Assembly: GCA_025917655.1 (NCBI GenBank)
Contig: CP084611.1
Span: forward strand, 3,038,001 to 3,102,000
Length of the DNA stretch: 64,000 bases
Direction: 5' to 3'
DNA from: Chlorella sorokiniana
Taxonomy: Eukaryota; Chlorophyta; Trebouxiophyceae; Chlorellales; Chlorellaceae
Shown: in pieces, positions 32,038-42,782 of the stretch
Layout: every line of letters starts with the position of its first letter
Numbering within the stretch: the stretch's first letter is position 1
Program-made: the position numbers and the translations under genes
The notes under the pieces: model-generated
Database searches by the model: none
The model's input: the letters and a program-made list of their open reading frames with translations, nothing else
Told to the model about the DNA's origin: nothing

Positions 32038-35000
32038 ATGGGGGTGCCATCGTTTTACAGATGGCTGTCACAACGGTGGGTACCCCGTTTCACGGGAGAC
32101 CAGCGGGACATGCATGCCGCGGCGGATGCCGCCTGTCCGCCTACCATGCCGCCCGCACCTCGATGTTATCCCAGAACTGGCGGTGTAAAAGGGGTAGCAT
32201 CACTCAGGGGATTCTGGTAGCATCACTCAGGGGATTCTTGGAATCCTTATCTTGCCGTTCCAAAGTTGCCCCAGAGCAAACTGCCACTGGAGCTTGCAGC
32301 ATCGCTGCGCGACCTGCCAAACGTGTCCTGTTCTGCCGCCCGCACAGGTACCCCAAGATTGTGCAGGACACTGTGGAGGACGAGGTGCAGGTGATCAACG
32401 GCGTGGAGGTGCCGGTGGACACGAGCCAGCCCAACCCCAACGGCGTGGAGTTTGACAACCTGTACCTGGACATGAACGGCATCATCCATCCGTGCTTCCA
32501 CCCCGAGGACCGCCCCGCCCCCACCACCGAGGAGGAGGTGTTTGCCACCATGTTTGACTACATCGACCGCCTGTTTGCCATCGTGCGCCCACGCAAGCTC
32601 CTGTACATGGCCATCGGTGGGTGGCGGCGCTGCCGTGCCAGCATCCTTGTTTCTGGACGCATGTGCGTGTTGTTGTGGGCGTGGGGAGCGGGGGAGCGGG
32701 CGATGAGCGCGCTGTGTGGGATGGAGATGGCCCAGCAAGGAACGGGGCTGATGTCGCTGAGAGGACTAGTGCAGTCCTCACAGCTCGGGATGCCTGCATG
32801 CTGTCACACAGCGTGTCGGTCCCCTTGCTGTGCCTCCTGCCGCAGACGGCGTTGCGCCCCGCGCCAAGATGAACCAGCAGCGCTCGCGGCGCTTCCGTGC
32901 AGCACAGGAGGCGGAGGAGCGCGAGCGGGAGGAGGAGAAGCTGCGCGAGGAGTTTGCCAAGCAGGTGTGGGCCAGCTGCTGGGCGGCTCCTGGTACTTGT
33001 GCCTCTCCTTGTGCATGGCCCGCTTGCTGCTGGCGCACTGCCCCCGCTTGCGTCTCGTTGGCTGCCGCCTGACGTCAGTCCACGCGGTGCGGGGTTCCTG
33101 CCGCCCAGGGCATCAACGTCCCCAAGAAGGACAAGACCGCCACCTTTGATAGCAACGTCATCACTCCGGGCACACCCTTCATGCACCGCCTGTCCGTTGC
33201 CCTCCAGTACTACGTGCACCTGCGCCTTAACGCAGACCCAGGCTGGCGCGGGGTCAAGGCGCGGCGCTGCCGCAAGCTTCGCTGGGCAGCGGGGCCTGAC
33301 TTGCGGTGGCACGGTGGCGCTCCACCCAGCGCGCTTCCAGCTGTCGGGCAGGAGCGCCAGCACTTGACAGCCCGGCTCTGCCCCATGCCCCCCCCCTTTT
33401 CGCAGGTCATCCTGAGCGACGCCAACAGCCCGGGCGAGGGCGAGCACAAGATCATGGCCTACATCCGCGAGCAGCGCGGCCTGCCCGGCTACGACCCCAA
33501 CACCCGCCACTGCATCTACGGCCTGGACGCCGACCTCATCATGCTGGCGCTGGCCACGCACGAGCCGCGCTTCGCCATACTGAGAGAGGTGTGCGAGGGT
33601 GTGTGGGAAGGGGGCAGCCTGGCTCCACGCGCCTCGTCTGGCGCCTTGCAGCAGGCCATGCTGGCTGCCGCCACAGCTTTCGCTGCGCCAGCAGGCCTCG
33701 CAAGGCCGCCGGCTGTCCCCCCTGGGCCCCGCGCAGCTCGTCTTCCTGCCCCAAGGCCCCCCCGCCAACAGCGGCAGGCCCCAGGGCAAGGACCTGGCGG
33801 AGATCTTCGGGCAGACGGGCAAGACGCCCGAAGAGGTGGCGGAGGAGGCCAAGCAGGTGCGGCTGGGGCGTGAGCCTTGCACCCGGCAAGCGATGCCTCA
33901 CACAAGTGCGCAGACCTTCCTCCCGCCCCCCACTGCTGCCCTGCCCGCCTGCCCACGCCCCCTGGCTGCCGCCCCGCAGGACGTGGCGAAGAAGCCGTAC
34001 CAGTTCCTGTGGGTGTCGGTGCTGCGCGAGTACCTGGCCAAGGAGCTGGCGGTGCCCACGCCCTTCCCCTGGGACAAGGAGCGCGTGTACGACGACTTTG
34101 GTGCGCGCAGCGGGGACCACGCCGCCGCGTGGCTGTCGCATGCCATGCCACGCTGCGTGTGCAGCAGGAGCATCCTTCTCTGCATGCTCCCATGCTTCCC
34201 TTCCTGCCGCCTCCGCTCACGCTCCCTCCCCGCCCCCCCCCCCCCCCCCCCAGTCTTCATGTGCTTCTTTGTGGGCAATGACTTCCTGCCCCACATGCCC
34301 ACCCTGGAGATCAGGGAGCAGGCGATCGAGCTGCTGCTGGCCACCTACAAGCGCCTGCTGCCGTCCATGGGGTACCTGGTGCAGGGGGCGCGCGTGCACC
34401 TCGACCGCGTGGAGCGCTTCATCACCGACGTGGGGCAGCACGAGGAGGCCATCTTCGCGCGCCGCGCCCGCATGCTGCAGCGGCAGAAGGTGAGCGGGCA
34501 GGCGCGGGCAGGCAGAGTGGCCGCGCAGCTGGACGCGGCCGCCGTCCTTCTTCACAGGGTGGCGTGCAGGCGGTGCTGTGCATGTCGCCTGTGCCCTGTG
34601 CCGGCCTCCTCAGCTACCGCCGCCGCCCGCAGGAGCGGCGCAAGGCGGACCGCAGCCGCAACTCCAAGTGGACCTCTCGCGCGCCCAGCAGCGAGCACGC
34701 GCAGCAGGCGACGGCGGTGAGCAGCGCCGCCTCCAAGTCTGCCGCGCTGTCGGCGGCGCTCAAGCGGCCTGCCGCCTCGCTCACGCTGGGCCCGGCGCGG
34801 CCCCTGGAGCAGGCGGGCGGGGCCAGCGGCGACGCCGCCCCGCCACCAACAAGTCGGCGGCGCAGCTGCTCAAGGAGCGCATCAAGGCGGGGGCGCAGCG
34901 CGGGGCGGCGGCGCTGCCCCGCAGCCGCCCAAGGACGAGGAGGTCGGTGGCGAGGCGGCGGCGGCTGCCAAAGCCGAGGCAGAGGAAGTGGCGGCTGCCG

Positions 35001-38000
35001 AGACCGGGACCGAGGCGGCGCCAGCGGCCAAGCGGCCAAAGACGGAGGGTGGTGCGGTGTCCGCCGGCGTGGAGCCCCCAAGCAGGAGTCGGCAGAGGAT
35101 GAGGGCGGCGATGCCAAGCCCGCGCCTGCGCAGCTGTGGGCTGCGCTGGAGGTGAAGAAGGAGGAGGGGCCGGTTGCGGGTGCTGCCACGGAGGACGGCG
35201 AGGCGGCGGCTGCTGCAGCCATGGAGGCGGAGGCGGAGGCGGCGCAGGCTGGCGGGGCTGCGGGCGGCGGCGCCGACGCGGCTGGCGAGGCGATGGAGGG
35301 GGCGGAGGCTGGGGCTGACGGCGAGGACGACGGGTGCGAGGACGAGGTGGATGAGGACGAGGCTGAGGCGGCGGAGCTGGTGGAGGAGGTGGTGGCGGAG
35401 GCGGGCATCGACCCGCGGTGGCGGCCGCCAACGCCAAGCTGGTGGAGCAGTTCAAGGAGCAGATGAAGGTGGGCGGCACGTGCCGGCGGCGATGGTGCAG
35501 TGGGTGGGGTGGTGGTGGTGTTTTTGTGGTGTGTGATGATTCGTGTTTTTGGCGGTGTGGGAGAGAGCAGAGGGGAAGGGCTCCGTTCTGGCGTTCAGCC
35601 CAGCTGGCTGGCTGGCACAGTGGGGAGGTGCCCAGCTGGCTGGCTGTGTTGTGCCAGGCAGGTGCGTCTTGCATGCTGCGTCTGCTGTGGTGCCACCGTG
35701 CCGGCCTCCCCCCCCGCCTGCGTGCTGCAGGAGGAGATGAAGGACCGCGCCGACATGTTTGACGACATGGTGCAGCACGAGGAGAAGATCAGGCTGGGGA
35801 GGCGGGCTGGCGCGAGCGCTACTACGAGGTGGGGGCCTCGCCGGCCTGGCAGGAAACCACTTGGCGGGAGGGCCGGGCCTGCCGAGGCGCAGCGTGCGCC
35901 CGTGTGTAGCCACCCTGCCGCATGCAGCTGCGCTCTGGCTCATCCTGCCACCCACGCGCGTCGCCTGCGCAGGACAAGTTTGGCCTGCCGGCGGGCCAGC
36001 AGGCGGGGCGGGTGCGTGAGCTGGTGCGCGCATACGTGGAGGGGCTGTGCTGGGTGCAGCGCTACTACTACGACGGCGTGGCCTCCTGGACCTGGTTCTA
36101 CCCCTTCCCACTACGCGCCCTTCGCCTCGGGTGGGGGAGTGTTTTTGGGGGGGGGGGGGGCTCGGGCGGCATGCTTTGCTGGTTCAGGTGCAAAGGCCAG
36201 CACGCGCGCTCCCTGTGCCGACTGCGCTCCCCGTCCCCGAGCTGCGCAGACCTGGCTGGCATTGCCGACATGGATGTGTCGTTCGAGCTGGGGGAGCCCT
36301 TCAAGCCCTTTGACCAGCTCATGGGTGTGCTGCCCGCGGCCTCCGCCCACGCGCTGCCCAAGGAGTACCAGGTGCGCGCTCCCTGGGGGCGGCCTGTGGC
36401 TGGGCATCAGCCCGCTGGCGTGACTGGCCAGTGGGCAACACAGCGCACCTGGCGGTGTGCTGTGTGCTCCCCTGTTCATGATACCACGACACCCGCAGTG
36501 TTCAGTGATCTCGCGCCCCCCCCCCCCCCACACACACCAAAACAACCCTGCAGGCCCTGTTCACCTCGCGCGACTCCCCATCCTCGACTTCTACCCCACC
36601 ACCTTCAAGGTGGACATGAACGGCAAGCGCTTTGCCTGGCAGGGCGTGGCGCTGCTGCCCTTCATCGAGGAGGGCGCCTGCTGGCCGCCACCCGCGCGCT
36701 GGAGCACACGCTGACGCCCGAGGAGCGGTACAGGTGCGCGCGCGGGGCCTGCGGCGGGTGGGCTCGCGCTGTCGTGCGGCACGTACCAGGGCATTGCCTT
36801 GGTCCAGCTCCACGTCCGCCTCCATATCCCTGCCTGTGCTGCTGCCAGCATCCCCCACACTCTCACCCCCACCCCCCGCTCCGCCCCGCCCCACCCCTAC
36901 CGGCCAGCAGGAACTCGCGCCGCCTGGAGCTGCTGTACGTGGCGGACAGCCACCCGCTGGCGCCAGACGTGTACGAGGTGGCGGACGCGTGCGCGGGATG
37001 GCCGACGACGCGCAGCGCCTGCAGGCGGCGCGCGCCATGGACCCCGAGGCATCGGGTGCGCCCAGGGCGGGCTGGGGGTGGGGCGGCGCTGCTTGGGTGC
37101 GTGCAGCATGCTGCCGCACTGCTGCGATCGCGAGCAGGATTACGCGTCAGCGTGCCTGACTGCCGCCCGGCCCGCCCGCTGCTGCAGAGGGCATGAACGG
37201 GTTGATTACGGCGCCGGCGGGCGAGGCGCGCCCGCGGTGATGCCCGCCCCTACCGGGGGCTGGGCGACGACATCACCTCCAACTCGGTGGTGGCCTGCGT
37301 GTACCAGCTGCCGCCCCACCACCCACACGACACCAGCCTGCTGCCGGGGGCGCAGGAGGAGGTGAGCTCCCCGCCGCACACCGGCGCCTGCGGGGCGGGT
37401 GCACGTCGAGTGCGCCGCCGCTGGCGCGGAGGGCCCCCACCCTCAGTCCCTGCCTGCATCTCAGCCCCTGCCCCTCGCGCCTCCGCCCCTGCCCTTGCAG
37501 CCCCCGTGGTCACCGACGCCGACCTGCCGCCCGAGCAGCCTCTGTGGCACGAGGCGCCCGCCGTGGCGGCGGCGGTTTCCACGGCGGCCAGCGCCCGCCG
37601 CCGCCGGGCATGCTGGCGGATGGCGCGCACCGCATGCTGCAGCACAGCCTGCACATGGGCCGGCAGCAGCCGCAGCAGCAGCATCACTCTGGTGCGGGGC
37701 CGCTGCCCATGTACGGGCGCCAGCCTGGCGGCATGCCGCCGCGCGGGCCGCCGATGCAGCCACAGTACGGCTTCCCGCCGCCGCTGCAGCCGTACGGCCT
37801 TCAGCAGCCGCCGCTGCAGCAGCCATATGGCTACCACCAGCCTCCCCCATGCAGCAGCAGTTTGGATTGCGCCCGCCGCCGCAGCCGATGGGTGGCGCCA
37901 AGTTCATGGGCGGCTCGTTTGGTGGCCCCCCAATGCAGCCACCAGCCGGCTTTGGTGGCTTCGCGCCCGCCCCACACGGCTTTCAGGCGCCGCCCGGCCA

Positions 38001-38147
38001 TTTTGCCCGGCCGCCAGGGCCAGGTGGGTTTGGTGGGCCGCCGCCCGCCTACGGGGGGCAGTACGACCCGCCACCCCCCAACAGCAACAGCAGCAGGGCG
38101 GCTACATGCAGGGCAACCGTTTTGCAGCCCTGCAGCGACGCCAGTGA
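32038..38147 (+). CDS. XRN: 5'-3' exoribonuclease of the XRN2/XRN4 type
   Basis: Processive 5'-monophosphate RNA exonuclease. Start ATG 32038 ([13 protein letters not shown]), then YPKIVQ at 32347. About 17 exons. Conserved blocks in order: [119 protein letters not shown], then a long Ala/Glu-rich acidic linker (about 34700-35460), [27 protein letters not shown]-like, [42 protein letters not shown], and a Gly/Pro/Gln/Met-rich tail ending [11 protein letters not shown]. Catalytic acidic residues are present. The CCHC zinc knuckle usual between DADLIML and KKPYQF in plant XRN2/3/4 is not seen. Frame jumps near 34839, 34918, 36108, 36673, 37231 and 37248 sit in G/C runs. Confidence 0.93.
32192..32241 (+). 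repeat. 24-bp tandem duplication in XRN intron 1
   Basis: Two successive units of gtagcatcactcaggggatt plus a few bases, nearly identical, inside the first intron. Looks like a recent slippage or duplication event. Confidence 0.75.
34232..34252 (+). repeat. Long C homopolymer at an XRN 3' splice site
   Basis: About twenty C in a row form the pyrimidine tract just before the acceptor ag and the exon beginning [11 protein letters not shown]. The exact length is unlikely to be reliable. Confidence 0.7.
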
Positions 38148-38276
38148 GAGCAGGGCAGATGATTCTAAATGCTGGCTTGCCCTCATGACAGCATCGGCCT
38201 GCTTGTTTTGATTGACAGCCTTAACCTAACGAACGTGTTTGCCACCAACGTGCAAGTATTTTTTCATGTTGTGAAA

Positions 38277-38281
38277 TGTAA
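38277..38281 (+). terminator. TGTAA polyadenylation signal of XRN
   Basis: 130 bases after the XRN stop; the convergent minus-strand gene ends at 38360. Confidence 0.5.
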
Positions 38282-38359
38282 GCAGGAGCGTAGGCAGCAA
38301 CTGGAGCAGCAACATCAAGCACAAAATAGTCAATGACATAAAATGTACAGGCAGTGTGG

Positions 38360-38867
38360 TCAAAGGAGGGAGGAGAGGGTGACAGGGCAATCACTGCTTG
38401 GGGGCGTCGGGCTTCCTGGCGGGCCAGGTGGCGGCGGCTTGTGCTCTGTCACTTGCTTGACCTCCTGCTTGGCTGCCTGCCTGCAGAACAAGCACAGGTG
38501 GACGTTGTACTTGCTTCCAAGGCCTCGAACCCTGCGAACAAGTTGCAAGTTGGCTGAAGGGCGGCCACTCACTCTGCCGCAGCACCCTGCTCTTCGAGCC
38601 ACGTGCGGACGTGCCGCATGTTGCGTCGCAGCATGGCAGATGACTGCCTAATGTCCTTGCTCATGAGCAGTGCTACTGCACCAACACCCACTGCGGGCAG
38701 CAAAAGTGCAAAAAGACAATTACTGAACAAACGGAAGCAAAGCGGAGCGGTGACAGCGAGCGGCGGGAAGCGGCGTACCAAGTAGCCAGCGCACGGCCTG
38801 AAACTCCATTGAGTACTGAAAAACACCCTAGCATACCTACTGTCAGCAAGAAGTTGCTGAGCGCCAT
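38360..38867 (-). CDS. Small single-span membrane protein
   Basis: Three exons on the minus strand: ATG at 38867 gives MALSNFLLTV, then VGVGAVALLMSKDIRQSSAM and LRRNMRHVRTWLEEQGAAAE, then AAKQEVKQVTEHKPPPPGPP to a stop at 38360-38362. About 88 residues. The N-terminal 20 residues form one hydrophobic helix, followed by a basic amphipathic segment and a Pro-rich tail. Small plant proteins with a MxxRNFLVTVG-type head and a D(I/V)RxSAxxLRRNxxxIRxWLEE core have the same look, so it is probably a conserved green-lineage protein, possibly organellar. Function is not known to me. It faces away from the eL42 gene across 221 bases. Confidence 0.6.
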
Positions 38868-39088
38868 GTTGCTCTTGGAAGTGGGGCTACAGCAGCCTGC
38901 TAGTAGACTGACCAGTTCTTGCCTCGTACGACGGCAATTCAACGAGGAATTAGCGTCTCCAAGCGTGGGTTTCAGCCGCAGAACATGTGTACAGCTTCTG
39001 TACGTCGGCCGGGACCCCTGGGTCCTCCTGCCTCCGCACGCCTTGCTCGTCCCTTTCAGCCCTCGGTGCACGGCGGTCGACGGGCAAG
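38868..39088. promoter_or_regulatory. Divergent promoter, small membrane protein / eL42
   Basis: 221 bases between opposite start codons; must hold the promoter of a highly expressed ribosomal-protein gene. A pyrimidine-rich tract (cctcctgcctccgcac, tccctttcagccctc) lies at about 39020-39065. Confidence 0.45.
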
Positions 39089-40429
39089 ATGGTGAGCTCG
39101 CTTAGCAGCCGTCGGTGCATGAGCGTGCATGTTGGCGCGACGGGGCAGCAACTGGCCAACTGGAAGTGGCAACGACCACCGCAATCAGTACCAATCAGAA
39201 CGTGGTGCAGCAGCACCCTGGGCTATCCACAAGCATGGAGCAGGCGGGCGCGAACCAGCTGCTCACACGAGGCTTGTGCTCTCCCGCAGGTGAACGTCCC
39301 GAAGACCAAGAAGGCCTTCTGCAAGGGCAAGGAGTGCCGCAAGCACACCATGCACAAGGTCACCCAGTACAAGACCGGCAAGGCGTCGCTCTACGCCCAG
39401 GGTACGCCAAGGAGTGGGGCAAAAGGGGCTTTGGAGGGCAGGGTGCCTCACAGTGACTGCACAAAAGGGCAAATTATTTGGGCGCATCCCAGCAGTGCGG
39501 CGGTGCATTGCGTTGCCAAGCCGATGGCAGAACGTCAGTCTGTCGTGCTATGCAGGCAAGCGGCGTTACGACCGCAAGCAGTCTGGCTACGGTGGTCAGA
39601 CCAAGCCCGTCTTCCACAAGAAGGTGCGCTTTTATCTGATGAGCGCAGGTGGATGGTTGGTGGTGAAAGTCAAACTAGGCAGGCCAGCATGAACCGTAGG
39701 GAGGCAGGATTCCCAAGCACGGTCGGCAGCGTCGGCCATAATTCAATTGGCATCCTCAGGCAGGCATCACTCTGCCATGATCAGCCTGCTGCAAACGACA
39801 TTAGAATGTATCACGGATGGAGCTAGTGGCTGGCTAGCTGCGTGCATTGGCGATGCGGCAGCAGCTCCTGTAGCTGGCCACTGCTGCAGAAGCAACAATC
39901 AATGCAGCAGCAATCAATGCAGCAGCAAGGCGTCACCCCGCTGCAGCAAGCAATAAGCTGTATCGCTTGCTGCTGTGGCAGCATAACAGCAGGCTGCTGT
40001 GCAAGCATGACAGCGGCAGCGCTGGCTGTTGGGGCACCTGGCTGCAGCATCTGCACCTCGTGCTGCCCATGCCAGGTTGCTGATGTCGCTGGCTGTTTGC
40101 TGCCCACATCCTGCAGGCGAAGACCACCAAGAAGATTGTGCTGCGCCTGGCTTGCACTGTTTGCAAGGCCCAGCACATGCATGCCATCAAGGTGGGGACT
40201 GTAAGGCCATTGCTGAAGCCGAGTAATCTTTCATGATATGAGATTGCTCGTGCTTCATGAAGGAGGCAAGCCGCGACTGCAAAAGCCGCTTCTTCCTCTT
40301 GGTATCGATTGCTTCACACCTGCAAACACTCAATCACTGCCCCGCCTTCCCCCTCCCTCCTTCCTGCTTCAGCGCTGCAAGCACTTCGAGATTGGCGGCG
40401 ACAAGAAGGTCAAGGGCGTTTACGGCTAA
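39089..40429 (+). CDS. RPL36A: Ribosomal protein eL42 (L44/L36a)
   Basis: Protein of the 60S ribosomal subunit near the E site. Five exons that join without error: 39089-39091 (the ATG alone), 39290-39401, 39556-39623, 40117-40191 and 40373-40429; total 104 residues. Sequence: [79 protein letters not shown], then [18 protein letters not shown]. The four zinc-binding cysteines (CKGKEC; CTVC plus RCKHF) are present, as is the GGQTKPVF loop that contacts the tRNA 3' end in this family. Lys/Arg-rich throughout. The first intron falls directly after the start codon. TGTAA at 40553-40557 fits its 3' end. Confidence 0.98.
39900..40030 (+). repeat. CAG/CAA-rich low-complexity stretch in eL42 intron 3
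   Basis: Repeats of aatgcagcagcaatc-type units, then an imperfect palindrome (gcaagcaataagctgtatcgcttgc, about 39946-39971). Simple-sequence expansion in an intron; no gene seen. Confidence 0.5.
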
Positions 40430-40745
40430 TGGCACTCGCTGGCAGGGAGCCTCGCATCAGACGCCCCATGCCCTTGTAGTCATGCTTGGGAGCTCCATGC
40501 ACTTGTTTTCAGCAGGTTAAGCGCAGTGCTTGCTTGGACTGTGCAGTTGCTTTGTAACTGAAACAGCGGAGGTTCTATCCATTCAGCGCTTGCTGACGCT
40601 TAGACGCATCAGTGAAGAGTGCCAACGGCTGCGTGATGTCCTTGTCTTGCACTAGCACTAAGGTGGGGCACGTATTATTACAAGACGGAAGCCTGTTGGG
40701 AGTCAGTCAGTCAGGGCAATATGATGAAACAGAAAGCGGCACATG
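40430..40745. other. Convergent 3' region, eL42 / CRIPT
   Basis: 316 bases between two stop codons. Plus TGTAA at 40553-40557 for eL42 and minus TTACA at 40678-40682 for CRIPT. Nothing else seen. Confidence 0.5.
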
Positions 40746-41467
40746 CTATGTCATGGATTGTTTGTAGTTTTTCGTGTCAAGTATCTGCTTGCCGCACATC
40801 GCGCACAAGCCCTTCTGGTAGCTACACTGCATGGGCAATGGAGAGAGTAGAGCAGTTGAGCGCAGGAGACAACAGTTGCACACAAGCGCGACCAGCAACA
40901 GCCAAACTGCGCACCGACTGGCAGTACTTGTAGTCCTTGGCAATGCTGCTCTTGCACGTCTGCAGTCGTACAGAGTCAAAGGACAAACTCATGTTGTGGT
41001 CGAGAGCAATCTGAACAGCAACCTGACTCACCGTGCACTTCGCATTGTACGGAGCCCACTGCTTTCGCTTGGACAGCGCCTTGTTCTCGTTGACCTGCAG
41101 GCAGGGCTGCTACCAAGTCTGTTGCCGTGACCACTATGGGCTAAGCTCATGCCTGCGCACCTTGCGACCGCCACTCTCTATTGTGTTGTTTGCTCCCTCC
41201 CGCCACTTATCTTGCACAATAACCTGATGCAAGAGGGAGGCTGACGGTTGATGCTAGCGGCTGAAGTAGCGAGGGCGGCGGCAGCGGCAGCAGGGCTGCG
41301 GTGATGCGAGCTGCTAATGAGGCGACTGCTGCTCGCATACACTTGTACTCGGAACCCGCAAAAACCGCCAAGGAGTGAGTTTCTTGGTTCCACGCAGCTG
41401 CAGCTAGCAGAAAACTCTTACGGAAGCCCACCTTGCTCAGCTTCTTTTCACATTTGTCGCATACCAT
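40746..41467 (-). CDS. CRIPT: CRIPT-like cysteine-rich protein
   Basis: Small zinc-binding protein; animal CRIPT binds PDZ domains, and in plants and algae it is linked to splicing by recent work on the family. Minus strand, about five exons: MVCDKCEKKLSKV at the start (ATG 41467), then an exon with ENKALSKRKQWAPYNAK (about 41035-41090), TCKSSIAKDYKYCQ, and CSYQKGLCAMCGKQILDTKN plus YKQSMT at the end (stop 40746). This follows human CRIPT (MVCEKCEKKLG...CRICKSSV...HYCQGCAYKKGICAMCGKKVLDTKNYKQTSV) with the four CxxC pairs kept. The second exon, which should contain the WKDGARNT-like region, I placed only roughly. Confidence 0.9.
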
Positions 41468-41690
41468 TTCACGGTGCGGTGAAATGCCCCAAGGGGGCGC
41501 TGGCGACCAAGGACCTTGTGGCCACTAGTAAACCTCAGCGCCAGCTCTCTGGAGCTCCTGTTCAAGAACAACAATAAATGACACAATCAAGCATTGCGGC
41601 CGCGCCTCACACCATGCCGGTTTCGTCTGGCCCTGAGCCTTCATCTGGCGCCCCGTCATGTCTCGACGTTCTGGCCTGATCCCTGTACCT

Positions 41691-41695
41691 TTACA
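41691..41695 (-). terminator. Polyadenylation signal (TTACA) of FAM136A-like gene
   Basis: Minus-strand TGTAA 38 bases beyond the stop. Confidence 0.5.
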
Positions 41696-41732
41696 ACTGG
41701 CATAGGAAAACACACTCAACAACTATGCGAGT

Positions 41733-42457
41733 TTACTTCAACTGCTGTAGGCGGGAGACAATGTCTTTATGAAGCTTGGGCACCTGCCGCTCATACTCCT
41801 GTGCGCAATCGGCAGCGCATTCTGACAGCATCTTCTGCGCCTTTTCGATTTCTTTGTCTGATGGCTGCGCCGACAATTGCTCCTGCGCCTTGTCTTGGCA
41901 GCGCTGCACACATCGCTGCAACCGATTCTGCAGCATGCAGAGCCAGCAGTGATGGACACATGACGCAGCTGGGCCGGAATGACCAGGGATGCATTGCCAA
42001 CACAAACTTAATCACATCCACAAAACTGCCAGCACCTCCTGGTTACGCACCTGAAACTCCTTGATGTTACTGTTAATCAGCTGATTGGCCACTATGACGC
42101 GCTGCTCACAGTCGCCGCAGCACTGCTGCAATGCAGCCTGGGAAGGCGCACTATCGCAGCACTTGGCTTGGCACAGGAATGAGTCCTTCTGCAGGTGGCG
42201 CATATGGTTCTTATCCAGCTGATCTACCATCCCCTCCATAGTCTGCAGGGCGAGCGGGGATGCAGCTTGGGATGGCGGCACCTGTCAGCGGCAAGCAGCA
42301 GAGGCAGCGAGCCGCTGGCTGAACGGGAGTGAGCCCCTGGCTGAACGGGAAGCAGTTCCACAGTCGGCATGTTCCACGATGGATCGCTAAACCCTGGTGT
42401 TTCTCTACTGAAACGCCGCACCTTTCGCAGCCCGTCTGCCCTCTGCTCGGCGCTCAT
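41733..42457 (-). CDS. FAM136A: FAM136A-like mitochondrial cysteine-rich protein
   Basis: Protein of the twin-cysteine FAM136A family, found in the mitochondrial intermembrane space in animals. Three exons: MSAEQRADGLRK (ATG at 42457), TMEGMVDQLDKNHMRHLQKD through CCDSAPSQAALQQCCGDCEQ to NIKEFQ, and NRLQRCVQRCQDKAQEQLSA to the stop at 41733. The pattern FLCQAKCC...CCGDCEQ...RCVQRCQDKA...CAADCAQEYE matches the spacing of human FAM136A (FRCSASCC...CIERC...RCTMHCNDKAKD...CVTKCVDDHM). About 140 residues, all helical. No frame problems. It lies head-to-tail with CRIPT and OSCP on the same strand, but each has its own 3' signal. Confidence 0.88.
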
Positions 42458-42782
42458 GATTGTCGCTCGCTCACGGGCTCTGGAACCTGGTAGACTGCGT
42501 CTGCCAAGCCTAATGACGTTGAACACTACAGCACACCGTGATGCTGATGGGTCCCACAGCTACAGTACGCGCTGCCGTGGCACATCATACTGAAGCTTTT
42601 TATGACCTTACAGCCGGGCGTTTTTCTCAGAGCTTTGCAAAAGCATGCCTTGCTCAGCTGCGCAGATACTTAGACGCTGCTCAGAAGCGAAAACCTGCCG
42701 CCCTAACGCAGCTCAATGCGTCCATGAAGCGCCAGAGAATGGCAGGAGAGTCGGGTGTGGTGCCGCGGCTGCCATGGCAAAA
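42458..42782. other. Intergenic region, OSCP 3' flank and FAM136A promoter
   Basis: 325 bases on the minus-strand gene row. TTACA at 42608-42612 is the likely OSCP polyadenylation signal. No gene recognised. Confidence 0.45.

Noticed and set aside
39900-40030. Intron-encoded snoRNA in the eL42 gene
   Set aside because: A TGATGA-like C box near 39640 and palindromes nearby were noticed, but no matching D box and stem could be paired.
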